The notes: generated by a model not told the origin, from the letters alone. DNA of 64,000 nucleotides from Dyella_A sp051962475 (GCF_051962475.1 NZ_JBQCCF010000034.1:1-64000); one strand, 5' to 3'. Positions 50,252-59,525 are shown, counted from the first letter of the stretch. Program-made: numbers and translations.

Positions 50252-51649
50252 TCAGTTGCCGGCGCTGGCAGCCTCGGCCGGCGCCGCAGCGGAACCGGCG
50301 GCGGCCGGAGCGGCGCTGCTGGAGGATGCGGCCGGCGACTCGTCCAGCGTCGGCGGCTGGATGCCCGCCTCCTGTTCCGGCGTCTGTTCCGGCGCATCGC
50401 TCAGCGGCAGGTACACGTCGTACCGGGCGTACTGGGTGATGTTGTTGTTGGTGTCGATCTGTTCCGGGCGAGCCAGGACGTCGTAGAAGCGGTTCACCAC
50501 GGTGTCGTACTTGTAGCCGTGGGTCTGCGCATACGCCTCGAGCTCGTCGCGGGTCTGCGGCACGCCGGCGTAGGTGCCGTTCCACTCGCCCTTCAGCGCC
50601 GGGCCGCCCGCCATCATGGTGGCGCGAACGTCCTGGTCGATGATCAGACGGCCGTACTTGTCGGTGCTGCCCGGCGCGTTGGCGGCGGCGGCGTCGGCCG
50701 GAGCCTCGGTCGAGCCGGCGCTGGCCGGCGCGGCGGCGGAACCGGCGGCGGCCGGAGCGCCCGACGGGGTCGGCGTGGTCGCGGCGGTGAGATCGTGGCT
50801 CTGTCCAGCCACCGTGAGCGTGGTGGCGTCGATCGGCAGCGCGATGTCGAAGGTGAAGGTCTGGTCGCCGTAGTTGTTCACCACGAGGATGCGCGGACCG
50901 GTCACGTTGACGTTGAGCTTCTTGGCGGTGTCCGTCAGCAGCTTGACGGCGCCGTCGGTCGCTTCGGTCAGCGCATCGAGGCCGCCCTCGCGCTCGATCT
51001 TGGTCGACACCAGCAGCACCGGCGTCGGCTTGGTCTGCTCGATGTACGGCACCAGCTCGCTGTAGTCCACGTTCTTGACCGAGGCGAGCATGTTCTGCAG
51101 GCCGGTCAGGCTGTACTGGATGAAGGCATCCGGCGCGCCGTGGATGTAGAGATTGGAGTAGCGGTTCAGCAGATTGAAGCCGTACTTGACGTCATACGCC
51201 CAGGTGACCTTGGTCAGCTTGTGCGTACGGCCTTCGCGCTCCAGGTCGAGGGTGAAGTGCTTGTCGCTGCCGCGCCAGTCGCCGTCGAGGTTCCAGACGA
51301 TCTCGGCCTTGTTGACGGTGGAGTCAACCTTGTTGAACTCGGGAGCGGCGCTGGCGATGGTCAGCTTGCCGCTGCCGGCCTTCTTCGGCGCACCGGTCCA
51401 GCTGATCTCGGCGCCGGGGCCGTAAGCCTTGCCCGAAAGGTCGTACTTGATCGTCGGATCGCTGCCGGTGAGCTCGGCGTAGTCGCCGAAACGGCGGAAG
51501 TTGTTCAGCACGTCATAGACCTGACGGATGTCCTTGCCGATGACCAGCGACCTCTCCACATGGCCACTGCCGGGCATCGCAATGCCCACCACCACAGCCA
51601 GTACGGCCACGATGACCAGGGCCATAAGTAATTCAAGAACACGCATCAT
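50252..51649 (-). CDS. SRPBCC protein with Ala/Pro linkers
   Basis: 465 aa. N-terminal helix (about 5-24), then a polyketide-cyclase-like SRPBCC domain (about 30-190: HVERSLVIGKDIRQVYDVLNNFRRFGDYAELT, WAYDVKYGFNLLNRYSNLY), a second folded part (about 200-385, with HGYKYDTVVNRFYDVLARP) and two Ala/Pro/Ser-rich blocks, at about 290-325 and in the C-terminal tail, containing the same APAAAGSAAAPA pattern. A 22-nt identical DNA stretch encodes both. Inner-membrane-anchored, function unknown. Terminator at 50201. Confidence 0.75.
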   Translation of the reverse strand: MMRVLELLMALVIVAVLAVVVGIAMPGSGHVERSLVIGKDIRQVYDVLNNFRRFGDYAELTGSDPTIKYDLSGKAYGPGAEISWTGAPKKAGSGKLTIASAAPEFNKVDSTVNKAEIVWNLDGDWRGSDKHFTLDLEREGRTHKLTKVTWAYDVKYGFNLLNRYSNLYIHGAPDAFIQYSLTGLQNMLASVKNVDYSELVPYIEQTKPTPVLLVSTKIEREGGLDALTEATDGAVKLLTDTAKKLNVNVTGPRILVVNNYGDQTFTFDIALPIDATTLTVAGQSHDLTAATTPTPSGAPAAAGSAAAPASAGSTEAPADAAAANAPGSTDKYGRLIIDQDVRATMMAGGPALKGEWNGTYAGVPQTRDELEAYAQTHGYKYDTVVNRFYDVLARPEQIDTNNNITQYARYDVYLPLSDAPEQTPEQEAGIQPPTLDESPAASSSSAAPAAAGSAAAPAEAASAGN

Positions 51650-51903
51650 TCCAGGGTTCTCCGAGCGTCTCTACGCAGCACTTGATGGCATCGCCGTTAC
51701 CGCCGGGAAGTCTTCCCTCGGAAACCTGTCTCAGCGGGGGGGAACGCATGCCGAAGCGACGGATGTTACTTGCTCGCGTCGAGGAACGCCATCTGCAGCC
51801 GCAACACGCCCCAGAAGGCCGAAAATGAGGCTGCGCGAGGCCCCGCACCCCTTAGCGCGCCCCTACATGCGTCACCGAATGGACGGCCGAACGTACGTGC
51901 GGC
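51650..51903. other. Gap between SRPBCC and response-regulator genes
   Basis: 254 bp between two minus-strand genes. It should hold the SRPBCC gene promoter and the end of the regulator transcript, but I see no clear -10/-35, hairpin or small gene. Confidence 0.5.
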
Positions 51904-52545
51904 TCAGACGATGCCCAGCTCCAGCGCCTTCAACACGGCGCGGGTGCGATCGCGCACCCCGAGCTTGGAAAGGATGTTCGACACGTGGTTCTTCACCGTG
52001 CCCTCGGCCACCTTCAGCGAGTTGGCGATTTCCTTGTTGGAGTAGCCGCCAGAGAGCAGACGCAGGATTTCCGTCTCGCGCTCGGTGAGGGGATCGGGCT
52101 GCTCCAGACTGGTGAACTGATTCTGGATGCGCCCGACCCCCGCGAGCAGGCGCTGAGTCACCATCGGCGCCACCAGCGAGCCACCGGCAGCCACCGTACG
52201 CACGGCTTCCACCAGTTGCTCGAGCGACACGTCCTTCAGCAGATAGCCGCGCGCGCCGGCCTTCAGGCCCTGCAGCACCAGCTGATCGTCGTCGAAGGTG
52301 GTGAGGATGATCGTGGGCGGCAGTTCGTTGCGTGCGGACAGCGCCTGCAGGACCTCCAGGCCGCTCATGTTGGGCATGCGCAGATCCAGCAGCACCACGT
52401 CCGGCTTGATCCGCGGAATCTCCAGTACGGCCTGGGCGCCATCGGCGCATTCGGCGACCACGCGGATGTCCTCGGCCAGGTCCAGCAGCGAACGCACCCC
52501 CTGGCGCACCAGGTTCTGATCGTCGACGAGACACACAGAAATCAT
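51904..52545 (-). CDS. NarL/LuxR-family response regulator
   Basis: 213 aa. Receiver domain with Asp54 as phosphoacceptor (DVVLLDLRMPNM), acidic pair at residues 8-9 (VDDQ), Thr and Lys in TTFDD and YLLKDVS, then a C-terminal LuxR helix-turn-helix (about 150-205: LTERETEILRLLSGGYSNKEIANSLKVAEGTVKNHVSNILSKLG). Partner is the kinase gene upstream (128 bp between them). Targets unknown. Confidence 0.93.
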   Translation of the reverse strand: MISVCLVDDQNLVRQGVRSLLDLAEDIRVVAECADGAQAVLEIPRIKPDVVLLDLRMPNMSGLEVLQALSARNELPPTIILTTFDDDQLVLQGLKAGARGYLLKDVSLEQLVEAVRTVAAGGSLVAPMVTQRLLAGVGRIQNQFTSLEQPDPLTERETEILRLLSGGYSNKEIANSLKVAEGTVKNHVSNILSKLGVRDRTRAVLKALELGIV

Positions 52546-52673
52546 TGCGGACCCTCAGAAACGTGGATAACTGTGCTGGCACCGTGGCTGGCACGGCGCC
52601 GGGGCAACACCGCAGTCCCCCTGCGAGGGGACATTCTGGCATGCCGCCGGGCCGGTCGAACGCGCGGCCAGGC

Positions 52674-53903
52674 TCATGGGAGGCTCAACGCCGGCGGCTC
52701 GAAGCGACTGGGCGCGTGCGCCAGTGCGCTGACCTCGCCCAGCGGCAGCCGGACGGTCAGCGCGAAACCCTGCATGGCGCCGGTGTCCACCATCACGCTG
52801 CCGCCGAATTCGGCCAGGCGCTCGCGCATGCCACTCATGCCGTTACCGGGCGTGTAGTTGGCGGCGCCGCGGCCGTCATCGCGTGCATGCAGGCCGAGCA
52901 TGCCGTCATCGGCATAGGCGAAATGCAGCCACAGGTTGCGCGCGCCGGCGTGGCGCGCGGTGTTGGTGATGATTTCCTGCGCGCAGCGCAGCAGCACCTG
53001 AGCGCGCCTAGGATCTTCCACGCTGAAGCGCGGCGGCGTCTGCACGTGCACGTCCAGGCCGGGTACGCCTTCGATCAGGCTGCGCAGCGCCTGGGTCAGA
53101 TCGATTGCATCGTCCTGGCGCAGCTCGCTTACCGCCTCGCGCACGTCCGAAAGTAGGTGTTTAGCCGTGGCCTGCGCCTTGCGTACGTGCTCGGCGGCCT
53201 TGTCGTTCGCCAGGTGGCTGGCCACTTCCAGATTCAGGCTGAGCGCGGTGAGATGGTGCCCGATCAGGTCATGCAACTCGCGCGCGATACGCATGCGCTC
53301 GGCAATACGGGTGGATTCGGCCAGCAACGCGCGCGTGGCGCGCAGTTCGGAATTGAGCCGGCGCTGCGCCTCGCGCTCCTCTGCCTGCTGGGTCGCTACG
53401 GTGGAGGTGATGAACACCAGGGCGGAAAGACCCAGATACATGCACACCTGCAGGATCGCCGTACCCACCGTCCAGCCCGGGTAGCTGGCGATGACCGGGA
53501 TCAGGAGCAGGTTCTGCCCCAACAGCCACACCAAACCGGCCACCACCGGCAGTTGCCACGGTAGCACTACGGCGATCACCAGCATGAGCATGGCCGACAG
53601 ACCGCTCTGGCTGAACCAGCCCACCGCCACCGCCGAAACCGTGATCAGCACGAGCAATGCAAGCTTGGCCGGCGTGCGCAGCGAGCGGTGTGGCTCGATC
53701 TGGCTGTGGCGAGTCAGCAGGACGTACGCCAGGCCAAAAAACAGATACGAGAGGATCCAGCCCGACAATGTCGGGTTGCTCCACCACGCGCTGACCTGGG
53801 CAAGACTCCAGTTTCCCGGCCACAGCGGCAGGCTCACGCACAGGTACGTGAACAGACCGGTATACCGGAGGACGCGGACGTGATTGAACTGGAACCAGGG
53901 CAT
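52674..53903 (-). CDS. DesK-type sensor histidine kinase
   Basis: 409 aa. Four to six membrane helices (about 12-165), a coiled-coil dimerisation region with HisKA_3 (about 200-270), phosphorylated His211 in ARELHDLIGHHLTA, and a HATPase_c domain with ITNTARHAGARN (N-box), RDDGRGA and GMSGMRERLAEFGG. Pairs with the NarL-type regulator at 51904. DesK-like kinases sense membrane fluidity or cell envelope change; here the signal is unknown. Confidence 0.9.
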   Translation of the reverse strand: MPWFQFNHVRVLRYTGLFTYLCVSLPLWPGNWSLAQVSAWWSNPTLSGWILSYLFFGLAYVLLTRHSQIEPHRSLRTPAKLALLVLITVSAVAVGWFSQSGLSAMLMLVIAVVLPWQLPVVAGLVWLLGQNLLLIPVIASYPGWTVGTAILQVCMYLGLSALVFITSTVATQQAEEREAQRRLNSELRATRALLAESTRIAERMRIARELHDLIGHHLTALSLNLEVASHLANDKAAEHVRKAQATAKHLLSDVREAVSELRQDDAIDLTQALRSLIEGVPGLDVHVQTPPRFSVEDPRRAQVLLRCAQEIITNTARHAGARNLWLHFAYADDGMLGLHARDDGRGAANYTPGNGMSGMRERLAEFGGSVMVDTGAMQGFALTVRLPLGEVSALAHAPSRFEPPALSLP

Positions 53904-54098
53904 GGCCGCATCATAGGCCGCGCCACGGCGGCCGCAATGCGCGAGAAGTCACGGCGGCGCCCACCGTGAGGCGCCGCTTTACACCGGTTTTACATCGCCC
54001 CTCGCGGGTGTGGGGGCGGCGCCCGCGTGGCATAATGCGCTGCCCTGCCCGCCCCGCGCGGGCAAGACACTCTCTTCGACACCCAAGCGGAGCAACGA

Positions 54099-54689
54099 AT
54101 GGCCCTTGCCATCCGCGACGTGCGCGAGCACGACCTGGATGCCGTACTGGCACTCAACAATGCCGCCGGCCGCTCCATCCTCGCCATCGACGCGGCCCAG
54201 CTGCGTTTTTTCTACGAGCATGCGGACTATTTCCGCGTCGCCGAGATCGACGGCGAGCTCGCCGGGTTCCTGATCGCCATGCGCGAGGGGCGCGACTACG
54301 ACAGCCCCAACTACCGCTGGTTCTGCGAGCACTATCCGCAGTTCCTCTACATCGACCGCATCGTGATCGCCAACGCGTTCCGCCGCCACGGTTTGGGCCG
54401 CATCTTCTATTGCGACGTCACCAGCTACGCCGAAGTGCGCGTGCCGCTGCTCGCGTGTGAGGTTTTCCTGGAGCCGCGCGACGACGTGGTGGTGCTGTTC
54501 CACGGCACCTACGGCTTTCAGGAAGTCGGCCAGCAGCGCATGGGCGATGCCGGTCCGCAGGTCAGCCTGCTGGCCAAGGACCTGCCGAGCTACGGCTACG
54601 TGCGCGACACCTACCTCGAACATGGCCGCCTGCCCGCCGAACCCTGGTTGGCCGAGCGCCTGACCCCACCGAACGAACCCCACCCATGA
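54099..54689 (+). CDS. GNAT acetyltransferase before minC
   Basis: 196 aa. GNAT fold with IRDVREHDLDAVLALNNAAG, LAGFLIAMREG, YIDRIVIANAFRRHGLGRIFYCDV (acetyl-CoA loop RRHGLGR, about 94-100) and YGFQEVGQQRMGD. The stop overlaps the minC start by four bases (ATGA), so it is translated with minC. The link to division is unexplained; this arrangement may be found in other Xanthomonadales. Confidence 0.8.
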   Translation: MALAIRDVREHDLDAVLALNNAAGRSILAIDAAQLRFFYEHADYFRVAEIDGELAGFLIAMREGRDYDSPNYRWFCEHYPQFLYIDRIVIANAFRRHGLGRIFYCDVTSYAEVRVPLLACEVFLEPRDDVVVLFHGTYGFQEVGQQRMGDAGPQVSLLAKDLPSYGYVRDTYLEHGRLPAEPWLAERLTPPNEPHP

Positions 54690-55465
54690 ATGCCAAGATG
54701 GATACCTCCGACGCCTGCGACCTCCGTTTTGGCCAGGTCGGCATCGCCTGCGTGCGCGTGCGCCGCCCCGACGCCGCGGCGCTGTGCGACGAGCTGGAAC
54801 GCCGCGTGCGCGCCGCCCCCCAATTGTTTTCCCGCGCCGCCGTGGTGCTGGACCTCAGCCATCTGCTCGACCTGCCCGACGACGGCATCGTCGATGCCCT
54901 GCTCGAAGCCGTGCGCACCGCCGGCATGCTGCCGGTGGGCCTGGCCTACGGCACCAGCGAGACCGAGGCGCTGGCCAAGCGCATGGGCCTGCCGCTGATC
55001 GCCAAGTTCCGCGCTGCGTACGAGTCGGAGGGCGGCAGCGCCGCCGCGCCGATCGCGGCGGCCCCGCCGGCACCGACTTCGGCGGTGCCAGCACGCGAGC
55101 CGATCCACGCTGCTCCGTCGGCATCGGCCGGTCCCGCGCTCGGCGCACAACACCACGATGGTGCAGTGCGTTCGGGCCAGCAGGTCTACGCGCGTGATCG
55201 CGACCTCATCGTGACCGGCGCCATCGCCAATGGCGCCGAAGTGATCGCCGACGGCAACATCCACATCTACGGCGGCCTGCGCGGTCGCGCCATGGCCGGC
55301 GCCCAGGGCGACGAGAAGGCACGCATCTACGTGTCCGACTTCCGCGCCGAGCTGGTGGCCATCGCCGGCCACTACCGCGTGTTTGAACAGATCCCCAAGG
55401 ATCTGGAGGGCCAGTCTGTGCAATGCTGGCTCGATGGTGAAAAATTGATGATCGCCCGGCTCTGA
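54686..55465 (+). CDS. minC: Septum site-determining protein MinC
   Basis: 259 aa. Inhibits FtsZ ring formation away from midcell. N-terminal FtsZ-binding domain (about 12-120: LDLSHLLDLPDDGIVDALLEAVRTAGMLPVG), an Ala/Pro-rich linker (about 122-160), and C-terminal beta-helix domain that binds MinD (DLIVTGAIANGAEVIADGNIHIYGGLRGRAMAGA, with the RGRAMAG motif). Length and order are usual. First min gene after the GNAT, with which it is coupled. Confidence 0.95.
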   Translation: MNAKMDTSDACDLRFGQVGIACVRVRRPDAAALCDELERRVRAAPQLFSRAAVVLDLSHLLDLPDDGIVDALLEAVRTAGMLPVGLAYGTSETEALAKRMGLPLIAKFRAAYESEGGSAAAPIAAAPPAPTSAVPAREPIHAAPSASAGPALGAQHHDGAVRSGQQVYARDRDLIVTGAIANGAEVIADGNIHIYGGLRGRAMAGAQGDEKARIYVSDFRAELVAIAGHYRVFEQIPKDLEGQSVQCWLDGEKLMIARL

Positions 55466-55522
55466 ACCCTCCGGGCCGGTCGATCCATTAGAACAAATAA
55501 CGAATACCCGGGAGATGAACCC

Positions 55523-56338
55523 TTGAGTGCACAGATCATCGTTGTCACGTCCGGCAAAGGCGGCGTCGGCAAGACCACCACCAGCGCCTCGCTGGCCACC
55601 GGCCTGGCCATCGCCGGCAAGAAAGTCGCGGTGATCGACTTCGACGTCGGCCTGCGCAACCTCGACCTGATCATGGGTTGCGAGCGCCGCGTGGTGTACG
55701 ACTTCGTCAACGTGGTGCACGGCGAGGCCACGCTGAAGCAGTCGCTGATCAAGGACAAGCGCTACGAGAACCTCTACGTGCTCGCGGCCAGCCAGACCCG
55801 CGACAAGGATGCGCTGACCCAGGAAGGCGTGGAAAAGGTGCTGCAGGGCCTGTCCGACGAGGGCTTCGACTACGTCGTGTGCGACTCCCCCGCCGGTATC
55901 GAGAAGGGCGCACACCTGGCGATGTACTTCGCCGACCACGCCGTGGTGGTGGTCAACCCGGAAGTGTCCTCGGTGCGCGATTCGGACCGCATCCTCGGCC
56001 TGCTGGCCAGCAAGACCCGCCGTGCCGAGCGCGGCGAGGGCGCGATCACCCAGCACCTGCTGCTCACCCGCTACAACCCCGGCCGGGTTGCCGCCGGCGA
56101 GATGCTCAGCGTGAAGGACGTCGAGGAAATCCTCGGCATCAGCGTGGTCGGCGTGATTCCCGAGTCGGAGAACGTGCTGGCCGCCTCCAATGCCGGTGTG
56201 CCGGTGATCCTCGATGAGAACTCGATGGCCGGCCAGGCCTACAGCGACACCGTGGCCCGCATCCTGGGCGAAGACAAGCCGCTGCGCTTTACCGAAGTGA
56301 CCAAGAAGGGCTTCTTCCAGCGCGTGTTCGGGAGCTGA
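55523..56338 (+). CDS. minD: Septum site-determining ATPase MinD
   Basis: 271 aa starting at a TTG at 55523 (GGGAGATG region upstream gives a ribosome site). Deviant Walker A KGGVGKTT (Lys12 and Lys17), FDVGLRNLDLIMGC, and a C-terminal amphipathic membrane helix (TKKGFFQRVFGS). It recruits MinC to the membrane and oscillates with MinE. The TTG overlaps a 4-codon ATG reading frame (ATGAACCCTTGA), so ribosomes may initiate there too, see findings. Confidence 0.95.
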   Translation: MSAQIIVVTSGKGGVGKTTTSASLATGLAIAGKKVAVIDFDVGLRNLDLIMGCERRVVYDFVNVVHGEATLKQSLIKDKRYENLYVLAASQTRDKDALTQEGVEKVLQGLSDEGFDYVVCDSPAGIEKGAHLAMYFADHAVVVVNPEVSSVRDSDRILGLLASKTRRAERGEGAITQHLLLTRYNPGRVAAGEMLSVKDVEEILGISVVGVIPESENVLAASNAGVPVILDENSMAGQAYSDTVARILGEDKPLRFTEVTKKGFFQRVFGS

Positions 56339-56343
56339 TCGGC

Positions 56344-56610
56344 ATGGGTATCCTCGATTTCCTCAAGCGCAAGCCCGAAGCCAGCGCCAACGTCGCCAAG
56401 GAGCGCCTGCGCATCATCGTGGCGCAGGAGCGCTCCACCCGCGGCGCGCCGGACTACCTGCCTATGATGCGCAACGAGCTCCTGGAAGTGATCAAGAAAT
56501 ACGTGCAGGTGGACATCGAGGCGATCTCGATCAACCTCGAGCACGACAGCGGCCACGAGGTACTGGAGCTGTCGGTCGCCCTGCCCGACGGCAAGCCCGG
56601 CGCGGCCTGA
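56344..56610 (+). CDS. minE: MinE topological specificity factor
   Basis: 88 aa. MILDFLKRK-type start (MGILDFLKRKPEASANVAKERLRIIVAQER) is the MinD-binding and membrane-targeting region, followed by the dimerisation half with YLPMMRNELLEVIKKYVQVD. Five bases after minD stop. Drives pole-to-pole oscillation by stimulating MinD ATPase. Confidence 0.95.
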   Translation: MGILDFLKRKPEASANVAKERLRIIVAQERSTRGAPDYLPMMRNELLEVIKKYVQVDIEAISINLEHDSGHEVLELSVALPDGKPGAA

Positions 56611-56665
56611 GCCGCGCGCCGCACCATCGTCAGCCGCATCGCGTGCGGCTGAATAGCTGACAGTC

Positions 56666-57187
56666 ATGCATCCCACTGCTCCCGTCCATGCGCCCAGTGT
56701 CGACGCCGTGCTGCGCCTGGCCGAGCTGGGCGACACGCCAGCCGCGGCGCTGCTTGCGCGTTTCGACCTGCGGCTCGAGCGCGTTGCGGACGGCGAGCCG
56801 ATCCCCGGCAGCTTCTGGGGCGACGAGGAGGCCGGCATCATAGGCACGACCGTTTACGCTCGGGGCGACACCCCGGTGCATTCTTTGTTGCACGAGGCCT
56901 GCCACCTGATCGTGCTGCCGTCGGAACGCCGCGCCGCAGTGCACACCGACGCCACCGACTCGATCGAGGAAGAGGACGCCACCTGCTACCTGCAGATCGT
57001 GCTCGCCGACGCGCTGCCCGGCGTCGGACGCGATCGCCTGATGGCCGACATGGACGCCTGGGGGTATTCGTTCCGGCTCGGCTCGACCCGCGCCTGGTTC
57101 GAGCAGGACGCGGAGAACGCCCGCCAGTTCCTGCTCGACCGGCAGCTCCCCGTGGAGCTCAGAGCTCGAAGCGGTACGACAGCTTGA
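56666..57187 (+). CDS. Uncharacterised HExxH protein after minE
   Basis: 173 aa, no signal peptide. Contains HEACH (His76-Glu77-x-x-His80) preceded by VHSLL and followed by LIVLPSERRAAVHTDATDSIEEEDATCYLQI, where the second Glu (about 100-102) could be the third zinc ligand, so a gluzincin-like metallopeptidase is possible. Not recognised otherwise. 56 bases after minE on the same strand; its last 29 bases overlap the convergent DUF5916 gene. Confidence 0.6.
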   Translation: MHPTAPVHAPSVDAVLRLAELGDTPAAALLARFDLRLERVADGEPIPGSFWGDEEAGIIGTTVYARGDTPVHSLLHEACHLIVLPSERRAAVHTDATDSIEEEDATCYLQIVLADALPGVGRDRLMADMDAWGYSFRLGSTRAWFEQDAENARQFLLDRQLPVELRARSGTTA

Positions 57188-59423
57188 CCAGCAGCTGCTC
57201 GCTGTCGCGCAGGTCGAAGCTCTGGGCGAACTGTGAACCGGCCTCCGTGTAGCGCGGATCCAGCAGGTAGCCGCCGCGGGCGTAGACCACGTAGAGATCC
57301 GACAGCGGCGCCAGCTCATAGCGATAGCGTATCTGGAAGCCCAGGTTGCGCACGCTGAAATCGTTGACCGGGGCGTTGGTGCGCACGGCGCGCGCGTCCG
57401 GGCTCACCCGATAGGCGCCGCGCAGGCGCGCGTCCAGCCCCAACGCCTGCAGCTTCACCCGCAGCTCCTGGCGTCCACTGATGTTCCAGTTCACGCCGGC
57501 GTCCAGCAGGATCGAGTGGCTATCGAAGCTGCCGATCAGGTTGTCGTGCTGCCACACCAGCCAGTCCGGCCGATAGCGGTAGTCCGGACCACCGAACACG
57601 CTCAGCGCATCGCTGAAGAAATACGTCGGCTCAAACAGCACTTCGTAGCCGATCCGGCGCATGCCCACGCGATCGCTGCCGGAGGCGGTGATCTCACTCT
57701 TCCACGCCCAGTCACCCTTACGCGGACTGGTGCGCGTCCAGTCGAGAAGGTGGATCGCGGGAATACGCAACACACCGTGGCCGCGGGTCAGCAGGTCGTC
57801 GTAGGCCGGCGTGTTGAGATTGAGCTGGATGTCTTCCTCGCCGCCATCGCGCAGCTGGCTGGAACGGATCAGGCGCAATTGCCGCTGCAGCTTCACACCG
57901 CGGTCGTTGTCCATGCCGATGAGGCGAACGCGCCAGCGGTGCGAGGCGTACTTCGAATCGGCCGGCAGGTTGGCGTAGCGACGCTGCACTTCCCAGTGCA
58001 GGTAGTTGAGACTGTTGCGCGGCAGGTAGCCGAAGTCGTTGACGTCGAGCTTGTCGTCGAAATGCATGGCCAGCCACTGCTGGGTCCAACGCTCGTTCAT
58101 CTCGTACTCGACCACGCTGGTGGCGCCCACGCCGGTCACCAGTTGTCCGCGCTGGTCGATGCGGCTGCCGACCACGTTGCTGGTGACGGTGAGCTTGTCG
58201 TTCGGCTGCCAGCGATGGTCGATTCCCAGCACATTGGCATCGCGATCAAGGAACGGCCGCTCCACATGCGTGGCGAGCAGGCCCAGCGCCTGCGCGCCGA
58301 AATCGTGCTCCAGTCGCAGCGCGCCGAAACTGCGCCCGGCATCGCCACTTTCCTGCGCCGCCATCACGCCGTACTGAGTGGTGCCGACGCTGCCGTTGAG
58401 CTTCACCGCACCCTCGACATCGGCCGCGCCGCTGCCGTCGTCCGCCGGGCCGCCGACACGCCGGGTGTAGATCAGCTGGCTGTTGTCGATCAGCAGGCTG
58501 AAATCGAAGATGCCCTGGTTCTCGGTAAAGAACGGCCGCTTGTCGGTGAAGAAGGTCTCTTCCGCACCGAAGTTCACCACCAGGTCGTCGCTCTCCACCT
58601 GGCCGAAGTCCGGATTGATGGTGGCGGTGAGCTGAGTCTGCCCGTTCGGCTTCCAGAAGATATCCGCGCCGGCCTTGCCCTGGTTGCGGCCGCGTACCTG
58701 GTCACGTACGCCCACCACGTAGGGCGTCACCGCCAGCAGCGGCTGGTTGTAGGCCGGCAGCGTCACCGGGGTGAAGTCCGATACGAAGCGTGCACGAGTG
58801 AAGCTCGCCACCGGCCAGGCATCGCGTTCACCGGTCGAGCCGATCACGCGGTCCAGGTAGATCCCCACGGTGCGTGCGTCGCCGTCGGCGGCCTGCATCG
58901 GTGCGATGTACCAGGGGATGAGCATCTCCACGGTCCAGCCCTGGGCATCCTCGCTCACGGCGTGCTTCCAGTTGCCGTCCCAGTCGGTGTTGAACGTCGT
59001 CTCGCTGGTGATCACCGCATCGTCGATGTCGTTGCTCAGCGTGACGGTGAAGTCATAGCCAGTTCGACCGTCGCCGTTGAAATCGATCATCAGGTTGACC
59101 CGGTCGACCTGCGCCTGCTCGTCGCGGCGAATGCGCTGCCGCGTGCGCGGCACGCCGGGCGGCTGGGTGCAGCGGAAGGCGATCGCCAGGCCCTTGGGCG
59201 TGGACAACACCCAGGCTTCAGTAGGCAGGCTCGCCGGGTCACCATTGAGCGGCTGCACCTTGCGGAAATCGGTGATGTGCTTGGCGCCGCGCCATTCGGC
59301 CGGATCAAGGTGGCCATCGATGTGCACGGCCAGCGCCGGTCCGGCGAAAGCCAGGAGGGCAAGCGCCAGGAGGGCACGCGAACGGAGCGAAGTCGGCAAG
59401 CGACGGCGAACGTAAAAGGTCAT
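57159..59423 (-). CDS. DUF5916 outer-membrane protein with carbohydrate-binding-like domain
   Basis: 754 aa. Signal peptide ending GPALA-VHIDG, then a CBM9/DOMON-like sugar-binding domain (about 33-215: HIDGHLDPAEWRGAKHITDFRKV, DRVNLMIDFNGDGRTGYDFTV) and an outer-membrane beta-barrel with alternating aromatic strands to a terminal LSYRFEL (C-terminal Phe-x-Leu type). DUF5916 proteins are frequent in Xanthomonadales and Bacteroidota; proposed role in binding or uptake of carbohydrates is inference. Overlaps the HExxH gene by 29 bases at the 3' ends. Confidence 0.82.
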   Translation of the reverse strand: MTFYVRRRLPTSLRSRALLALALLAFAGPALAVHIDGHLDPAEWRGAKHITDFRKVQPLNGDPASLPTEAWVLSTPKGLAIAFRCTQPPGVPRTRQRIRRDEQAQVDRVNLMIDFNGDGRTGYDFTVTLSNDIDDAVITSETTFNTDWDGNWKHAVSEDAQGWTVEMLIPWYIAPMQAADGDARTVGIYLDRVIGSTGERDAWPVASFTRARFVSDFTPVTLPAYNQPLLAVTPYVVGVRDQVRGRNQGKAGADIFWKPNGQTQLTATINPDFGQVESDDLVVNFGAEETFFTDKRPFFTENQGIFDFSLLIDNSQLIYTRRVGGPADDGSGAADVEGAVKLNGSVGTTQYGVMAAQESGDAGRSFGALRLEHDFGAQALGLLATHVERPFLDRDANVLGIDHRWQPNDKLTVTSNVVGSRIDQRGQLVTGVGATSVVEYEMNERWTQQWLAMHFDDKLDVNDFGYLPRNSLNYLHWEVQRRYANLPADSKYASHRWRVRLIGMDNDRGVKLQRQLRLIRSSQLRDGGEEDIQLNLNTPAYDDLLTRGHGVLRIPAIHLLDWTRTSPRKGDWAWKSEITASGSDRVGMRRIGYEVLFEPTYFFSDALSVFGGPDYRYRPDWLVWQHDNLIGSFDSHSILLDAGVNWNISGRQELRVKLQALGLDARLRGAYRVSPDARAVRTNAPVNDFSVRNLGFQIRYRYELAPLSDLYVVYARGGYLLDPRYTEAGSQFAQSFDLRDSEQLLVKLSYRFEL

Positions 59424-59501
59424 GGTGTTGCGTAGGGATAGAAGCCAGCGCAGAGGCTAGGCGTTCGCCACCCGGGCGCCGCCTGGAGGAAGTCACGGAA
59501 C

Positions 59502-59525
59502 CCGCACTGTCCGCGGACAGTGCGG
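59502..59525. repeat. Perfect 24-bp palindrome
   Basis: CCGCACTGTCCGCGGACAGTGCGG: 12-bp arms with no spacer, between the MFS stop (59537) and the DUF5916 start (59423), both on the minus strand. No T-run, so a terminator is doubtful; an operator for the DUF5916 gene is possible. Confidence 0.6.

Noticed and set aside
51650..51903. Small RNA or tRNA in the gap
   Set aside because: No cloverleaf, hairpin-plus-T-run or promoter pattern was found.
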